NCBI GenBank assembly: GCA_948496895.1
Contig: CAOOJO010000188.1
Coordinates: forward strand, 1-5,897
DNA from: an uncultured Acetatifactor sp.
GTDB taxonomy: Bacteria > Bacillota > Clostridia > Lachnospirales > Lachnospiraceae
Length of the DNA stretch: 5,897 nucleotides
Direction of reading: 5' to 3'
Translations under genes and position numbers: made by a program
In this document: positions 1-3,017 of the stretch, one piece after another
Position numbering within the stretch: position 1 is the stretch's first letter
How the letters are laid out: every line of letters starts with the position of its first letter
Notes under the pieces: generated by a model
Databases searched by the model: none
Told to the model about the DNA's origin: nothing
What the model saw: only the letters and a program-made list of their open reading frames with translations

Positions 1-111
1 GTGGGAGAGGAAGCCGTGAAGCACGGCATCATCGATGAGGTGGGCGGCATCGACCGGGCGGTGGGGAAGCTGCGGGAGATGATTCAAAGCAACTCAAATC
101 AGCATTCATGA
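1..111 (+). CDS. tepA: C-terminal end of a ClpP-fold serine protease, probably TepA-like (partial)
   Basis: Only the last 36 codons are in the window, read in frame from base 1 to a TGA stop at 109-111; the start and catalytic residues lie to the left. The visible tail reads GEEAVKHGIIDEVGGIDRAV followed by a short helix-like end. 'EEA..G.IDEVGG...A' is the typical last conserved segment of ClpP-type and related crotonase-fold proteases, where it follows the active-site Asp region. The TepA assignment rests mainly on context: in Bacillus subtilis and many clostridia a TepA (YmfB) ClpP-like protease lies just upstream of an FtsK/SpoIIIE gene, and one begins here at 3018. TepA has been linked to spore outgrowth in B. 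subtilis. Here the two genes are separated by an AraC/hydrolase pair. The stop overlaps the stop of the convergent regulator gene. Alternatives are ClpP itself or an S49 (SppA-like) protease, which share this motif. ClpP-fold membership is fairly safe, the TepA name less so. Confidence 0.65.
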   Translation: MGEEAVKHGIIDEVGGIDRAVGKLREMIQSNSNQHS

Positions 112-915
112 CTTCTGGGCGAATCGGTATTTAAGCGGCGACATCCCCATCTTCTTCCGGAAGATTCTGCTGAAGTAATACTGGTCCGGATAGCCCACAT
201 CGGCGGCGATGGCGCTGACGCTCTTGTCGGTCTGGGACAGGAGCTGGCAGGCCGCGCTGATGCGCTGGCCGATGATATATTCGTTGGGCGAGACCCCGGT
301 ATGTTGCCTGAAGGCGCTGCGGAAGGCGGTGCAGCTCATGTTCTCCATCCGGGCCAGGGCATCGATATCGATCGGTTCCTGGAAAGAGCGGTGGATATAC
401 TGGATTGCCAGCAGAGGCAGGCTCCCCCTGGAGCCGAAGTCGATATACCGGCCCGTAAAGAGGAGGATTTCCCGCAGGATGCAGACGCAGAGCTGCCCTG
501 CGGCCTCATCGTTTATGATGAATTCCCGGAAGAGCTGCCGGAAACAGGCGATTATTTCCCTGTGGATGCCGATATGCCTTCCGCAGTTCAGGGCAAGGCC
601 TGTGGATTTTGTGAGGGAGCGGGCTTCGAAGCCCGTGTAGTGCACCCAGAGATAGGCGGTCTCCCCCCGGCTGGTATACTGGTAGTCGTGCCCCGGCTCA
701 AAGACCATGACATCGCCCGGGGTAAGGCTCGAGTCTTTCAGAACCAGTTCCCCTTTTAATACATATATGTAGTAGTAGTCCTGCCTGACGGCTCTTGTGG
801 AGAAAGAGCGTGTTTCGGATACCGTACCTACACAGTTGACCTGCAGAGGGACTGTGTCGTTCCTCCGGTTGGCCTCGCTCTCCAGCTTTGTATGGAAATA
901 GGTCTGCGTGCGCAT
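106..915 (-). CDS. AraC-family transcriptional regulator with N-terminal cupin sensor domain
   Basis: The gene encodes 269 residues, a usual length for a two-domain AraC regulator. Residues about 20-95 have the cupin-like sugar-binding pattern of AraC_binding: a run of beta strands around YYYIYVLKGELVL, then the turn LTPGDVMVFEPG (64-75) and YLWVHYTGF (88-96). A helical linker spans about 115-160. The C-terminal DNA-binding domain (about 168-266) has two helix-turn-helix units: IDIDALARMENMSCTAFRSA (182-201) and SVSAIAADVGYPDQYYFSRI (232-251), the latter carrying the family signature GYPDQYYFSRIFRK. The ATG at 913-915 (minus strand) is chosen because a strong Shine-Dalgarno (AAAGGAG, 921-927) lies 5 nt upstream. 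The gene is divergent from the DUF4091 hydrolase at 1066, the common arrangement for a local activator and its target, so it probably senses a sugar or glycan fragment and activates that gene. Target and ligand are inference; the family call is secure. Confidence 0.96.
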   Translation of the reverse strand: MRTQTYFHTKLESEANRRNDTVPLQVNCVGTVSETRSFSTRAVRQDYYYIYVLKGELVLKDSSLTPGDVMVFEPGHDYQYTSRGETAYLWVHYTGFEARSLTKSTGLALNCGRHIGIHREIIACFRQLFREFIINDEAAGQLCVCILREILLFTGRYIDFGSRGSLPLLAIQYIHRSFQEPIDIDALARMENMSCTAFRSAFRQHTGVSPNEYIIGQRISAACQLLSQTDKSVSAIAADVGYPDQYYFSRIFRKKMGMSPLKYRFAQKS

Positions 916-920
916 GGCTT

Positions 921-927
921 CTCCTTT
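921..927 (-). promoter_or_regulatory. Ribosome binding site of the AraC regulator
   Basis: On the minus strand AAAGGAG lies 5 nt upstream of the ATG at 913-915. This strong anti-16S match fixes the start of the regulator gene. Confidence 0.85.
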
Positions 928-995
928 CTGTATTTCCTGTCTGTTGAAAAGTCCATCTTTTTGGTTCGTTTATCCATTGCGGTCCCGGATGCTTT

Positions 996-1001
996 TATTA
1001 T
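996..1001 (+). promoter_or_regulatory. Candidate -10 box for the DUF4091 hydrolase gene
   Basis: TATTAT (5 of 6 matches to TATAAT) lies about 64 nt upstream of the ATG at 1066. No good -35 exists at 16-18 nt: the best options are TATCCA (971-976, 19-nt spacer) and TTGCGG (977-982, 13-nt spacer). A good -10 without a -35 fits a promoter needing an activator, which the divergent AraC protein could supply. The site overlaps the regulator's own -10 on the other strand. Moderate to low certainty. Confidence 0.4.
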
Positions 1002-1024
1002 AGACTATTCTCCAGAAATAGCAA
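997..1024 (-). promoter_or_regulatory. Predicted sigma-A-type promoter of the AraC regulator
   Basis: Read on the minus strand, TTGCTA (1019-1024; 4 of 6 matches to TTGACA) is followed after 16 nt by TATAAT (997-1002; perfect match). Transcription would start near 990 and leave a leader of about 75 nt before the ATG at 915. The perfect -10 and usable -35 suggest constitutive basal expression of the regulator. The -10 box lies on top of the plus-strand -10 of the hydrolase gene, so RNA polymerase could not occupy both promoters at once. This is read by eye from consensus matching. Confidence 0.6.
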
Positions 1025-1052
1025 CAAAACAGGCGCATTTGAATCAAAAATC

Positions 1053-1058
1053 AGGAGG
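1053..1058 (+). promoter_or_regulatory. Ribosome binding site that fixes the hydrolase start
   Basis: AGGAGG is a perfect Shine-Dalgarno 7 nt upstream of the ATG at 1066. The reading frame stays open upstream to an ATG at 892, but that one has no ribosome site and lies inside the regulator gene, so 1066 is the start. Confidence 0.92.
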
Positions 1059-1065
1059 GACAGGT

Positions 1066-2754
1066 ATGAACTTTGAAATTGTGCAGGTGTCGTCCTTAGA
1101 GAAGGTAAGGGCACAGGACAGCCTAAAACGTGATGAAATGTACAAAAAAACCGTTCTGGCAGGAGAGCGGCTTTCCTACCAGATCTGCATGAAGGCGGAC
1201 GGCCCTGTGGATTTGGCGGTCTCCGTGGAATCGGAGCTTCCGGGGGCAGTAAGGCTGTACCTGGTGCGGGATGCCTATATGGACATGCCTGTGACGGAAG
1301 GGAACATGGAGGGCGAGGATTATATCACGCTGGAGCCTGGGTTCATGCCGGATATCCTTGTGCCCCTTGAGGAGCAGGGCAATCGGATGATGGTCTCCCG
1401 GAAGACCACCACAGTCTGGGTGAAGGTGGACGTTCCGAAGGATACCCCGGCAGGGGACTACCGGGTGAAGGTCAGGATGGTGCCGGCAGGCCTGCAGGAG
1501 GCGCTGCCTCCCTCGGCGGAAGAGGCGTCCTTCATGGTCTGCCAGGTGATGGACATCCATGTCATCCCGGTTTCCCTGCCCGAACAGAGGCTCATCTATA
1601 CCAGGTGGTTCTACGCGGACTGCATCGCGGTGCAGCATGATGTGGAAATCTATTCCGAGAAGCACTGGGAGCTGATAGACAAGTACATCGCCGCCGCCGC
1701 GGACGTGGGTGTCAATATGATTCTGGTGCCCATACACACGCCGCCTCTGGACACGGCCATAGGCATCACCAGGCCCTGCGTACAGCTGGTGGATATCGAA
1801 AAGAAGGGAGACAGATACGAATTCTCCTTCGGGAAATTCAAGCGCTTCATCGACATCTGCAAGAAGAACGGCATCCGGTATTTCGAGATGGCACATATGT
1901 TCTCCCAGTGGGGAGCCAAGTGCGCGCCGAATATCTCTGTCACCGAAAACGGAAAGAAGGATTATCTGTTCGGCTGGCATGTGGCCGCGGACTCGAAGGA
2001 ATATGTGAACTTCCTGGGGCAGTATATCGCGGCGATTTCCAGGGAGCTGGAGGCGGAGGGCATCAGCGAACAGACCTATTTCCATATCTCCGATGAGCCC
2101 TCGCTGCAGGCCATGGAGACCTACAGGACCGCCTCTCACATCATGCGCCCGTTAATCGGGGACAGCAAGGCCTTTGATGCCCTCTCGAATTATGATTTTT
2201 ATGAGAAGGGGCTTATAGAATGTCCGGTCACCAGCGTGGAGCATATCCACGATTTCCTGGAGCATGAGGTGGAGAACCAGTGGGCGTATTATTGCTGCGG
2301 CCCGGTGCGGGTGTTCCCCAACAGCTTCCTGGCCATGCCCTCCCACCGGATCCGCATTCTGGGCTTCCTGCTCTACAGGTATAATATCAAGGGCTTCCTG
2401 CACTGGGGTCTGAACTTTTTCAACTCCTGCGTGTCCAAGTACCCGATCAATCCATACATCACCACCTCCGCCGACGGGGTGTTCTCCTCCGGCGACCCGT
2501 TCATCCTCTACCCGAGCAGGGACGGCGCCTATTCCTCCATCCGGGGCGAGGTCACCTATGAGGCTGTCCAGGACATGGATATCTGCTGTGCCCTGGAGCG
2601 GCATATCGGCAGGGAAGCTGTGGTGGTCATGATCGACAGTGCCGCGGGAAGGACGCTGCGGTTCGATGACTACCCGAAGAACAAAGAGTTCCTGGAGGGG
2701 CTGAGGGCCGCCATGGTGGAGAAGCTGGAGGGGCTTTCCGCCCAGGCGAGATGA
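1066..2754 (+). CDS. DUF4091 / GH123-like glycoside hydrolase, predicted cytoplasmic
   Basis: The protein has 562 residues and starts MNFEIVQVSS, with no signal peptide, lipobox or membrane segment, so it is predicted to act in the cytoplasm. Residues about 1-165 look like a beta-sandwich (alternating strands such as TTVWVKVDVP and DYRVKVRMV). A TIM-barrel-like catalytic region runs from about 175 (RLIYTRWFYADC) to about 455. It contains FHISDEPS with adjacent D343-E344, the place where GH123 enzymes carry their Asp-Glu pair for substrate-assisted catalysis on 2-acetamido sugars. Further along come QWAYYCCGP (405-413) and IKGFLHWGLNFFN (441-453), typical of the DUF4091 domain. The C-terminal part (about 465-562) is mixed. 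Characterised GH123 members are beta-N-acetylgalactosaminidases, but most DUF4091 proteins have no tested substrate, so specificity is left open. It is transcribed alone, divergently from an AraC regulator that probably controls it, and ends at a terminator. No transporter is nearby, so substrate would enter by systems encoded elsewhere. The family call is strong, the substrate unknown. Confidence 0.88.
   Translation: MNFEIVQVSSLEKVRAQDSLKRDEMYKKTVLAGERLSYQICMKADGPVDLAVSVESELPGAVRLYLVRDAYMDMPVTEGNMEGEDYITLEPGFMPDILVPLEEQGNRMMVSRKTTTVWVKVDVPKDTPAGDYRVKVRMVPAGLQEALPPSAEEASFMVCQVMDIHVIPVSLPEQRLIYTRWFYADCIAVQHDVEIYSEKHWELIDKYIAAAADVGVNMILVPIHTPPLDTAIGITRPCVQLVDIEKKGDRYEFSFGKFKRFIDICKKNGIRYFEMAHMFSQWGAKCAPNISVTENGKKDYLFGWHVAADSKEYVNFLGQYIAAISRELEAEGISEQTYFHISDEPSLQAMETYRTASHIMRPLIGDSKAFDALSNYDFYEKGLIECPVTSVEHIHDFLEHEVENQWAYYCCGPVRVFPNSFLAMPSHRIRILGFLLYRYNIKGFLHWGLNFFNSCVSKYPINPYITTSADGVFSSGDPFILYPSRDGAYSSIRGEVTYEAVQDMDICCALERHIGREAVVVMIDSAAGRTLRFDDYPKNKEFLEGLRAAMVEKLEGLSAQAR
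2203..2210 (+). other. GAGAAGGG octamer matching the SpoIIIE recognition sequence
   Basis: GAGAAGGG is the octamer described as the SpoIIIE recognition sequence (SRS) in B. subtilis, which orients the translocase on the chromosome. It lies within the hydrolase coding region in the direction of ftsK. One octamer alone is weak evidence; a second same-strand copy lies at 4278. Confidence 0.3.
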
Positions 2755-2793
2755 TGGACTACAGGAACGTCTGAAATATAGAGGAAAACGCGG

Positions 2794-2837
2794 AAGGAGC
2801 CTGCGCTGTGGCATCATCGTCATGGCGCGGCTTTTTT
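2794..2837 (+). terminator. Rho-independent terminator after the hydrolase gene
   Basis: About 40 nt after the hydrolase stop, AGCC-T-GCGC (2798-2806, one bulged T) pairs with GCGCGGCT (2825-2832). The stem extends inward through several Watson-Crick and G-U pairs to a loop near 2813-2818 (ATCATC). It is followed by a T run at 2832-2837, with A and G residues at 2794-2797 able to pair with it. This is a classic intrinsic terminator that separates the hydrolase transcript from ftsK. It does not look bidirectional, because no long A run precedes the core. Confidence 0.8.
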
Positions 2838-2873
2838 GACGCTTTTTGGAATTTTCTCAAAATGAAATAATTA

Positions 2874-2902
2874 ATGACAATTGGAATCAAAGATGATATA
2901 AT
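2874..2902 (+). promoter_or_regulatory. Strong sigma-A-type extended -10 promoter of ftsK
   Basis: ATGACA (2874-2879; 5 of 6 matches to TTGACA) is followed after exactly 17 nt by TATAAT (2897-2902; perfect). TG at 2894-2895 adds the extended -10 motif TGnTATAAT. The stretch 2841-2873 just upstream is very AT-rich and could act as an UP element. Transcription should start near 2909, giving a leader of about 108 nt before the ATG at 3018. This is the best promoter in the window and means ftsK does not rely on read-through from upstream genes. Confidence 0.85.
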
Positions 2903-2911
2903 GAAAAAATC

Positions 2912-2950
2912 GCCGATGCTTAATGAAGAAGAGCATTCATTAGAATCGGC
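2912..2950 (+). ncRNA. Leader hairpin 1 of the ftsK mRNA
   Basis: GCCGAT (2912-2917) pairs with ATCGGC (2945-2950), and inside it TAATGAA (2921-2927) pairs with TTCATTA (2936-2942), giving 13 base pairs with a small 3x2 internal loop and an 8-nt apical loop. It starts within a few nt of the predicted transcription start. No T run follows, so it is not a terminator. It may stabilise the mRNA 5' end or be a regulatory element; no known riboswitch class is recognised. The structure is clear from sequence; the function is unknown. Confidence 0.55.
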
Positions 2951-2961
2951 TATTGGTCATG

Positions 2962-2987
2962 GGCATATCTGCTCCAGCGCAGATGCC
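2962..2987 (+). ncRNA. Leader hairpin 2 of the ftsK mRNA
   Basis: GGCAT (2962-2966) and CTGC (2969-2972) pair with GCAG (2979-2982) and ATGCC (2983-2987), giving 9 base pairs with a 2-nt bulge and the 6-nt loop TCCAGC. It ends about 17 nt before the ribosome site of ftsK and has no T run. Together with hairpin 1 it fills most of the leader. Function unknown. Confidence 0.5.
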
Positions 2988-3004
2988 TGTGAATGAAGAC
3001 AAGC

Positions 3005-3008
3005 GAGG
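3005..3008 (+). promoter_or_regulatory. Ribosome binding site of ftsK
   Basis: GAGG lies 9 nt upstream of the ATG at 3018, a modest site. An in-frame TTG at 3009 directly abuts it and so cannot be the start; an in-frame TGA at 2994 excludes anything further upstream. Confidence 0.65.
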
Positions 3009-3017
3009 TTGATTCAG

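Larger units (their letters stand above)
936..1033. promoter_or_regulatory. Candidate pair of inverted regulator half-sites flanking the divergent promoters
   Basis: CCTGTCTGTTG (936-946) has a near inverted partner, CAACAAAACAGG (1022-1033), whose complement reads CCTGTTTTGTTG. Both share CCTGT and GTTG, separated by 2 and 3 bases. One lies downstream of the regulator's -10 and the other overlaps its -35 region, so they frame both promoters. AraC proteins often bind such half-sites, but two imperfect 11-12 bp copies could be chance. Speculative. Confidence 0.2.

Noticed and set aside
149..165. Inverted repeat ATCTTC/GAAGAT near the convergent gene ends
   Set aside because: It is short, has no T run on either strand, and lies in conserved AraC coding sequence (FRKKMG), so it is not called a terminator.
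209..759. Plus-strand open frames opposite the AraC gene
   Set aside because: They are antisense to a clearly conserved regulator and have no recognisable domain.
892..1065. Longer start for the hydrolase at ATG 892 (58 extra residues)
   Set aside because: There is no ribosome site before 892, it overlaps the regulator's start and the promoters, and a perfect AGGAGG sits 7 nt before ATG 1066.
1123..2823. Long minus-strand open frames opposite the hydrolase (1123-2139, 2152-2823)
   Set aside because: They are shadow frames of a GC-rich gene; the second would also run across the terminator.
2901..2996. 31-codon leader ORF starting MKKSPMLNEEE, upstream of and in frame with ftsK
   Set aside because: Its ATG overlaps the -10 box and lies before the predicted transcription start, and neither it nor the inner ATG at 2916 has a ribosome site. 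The hairpins explain the sequence better.
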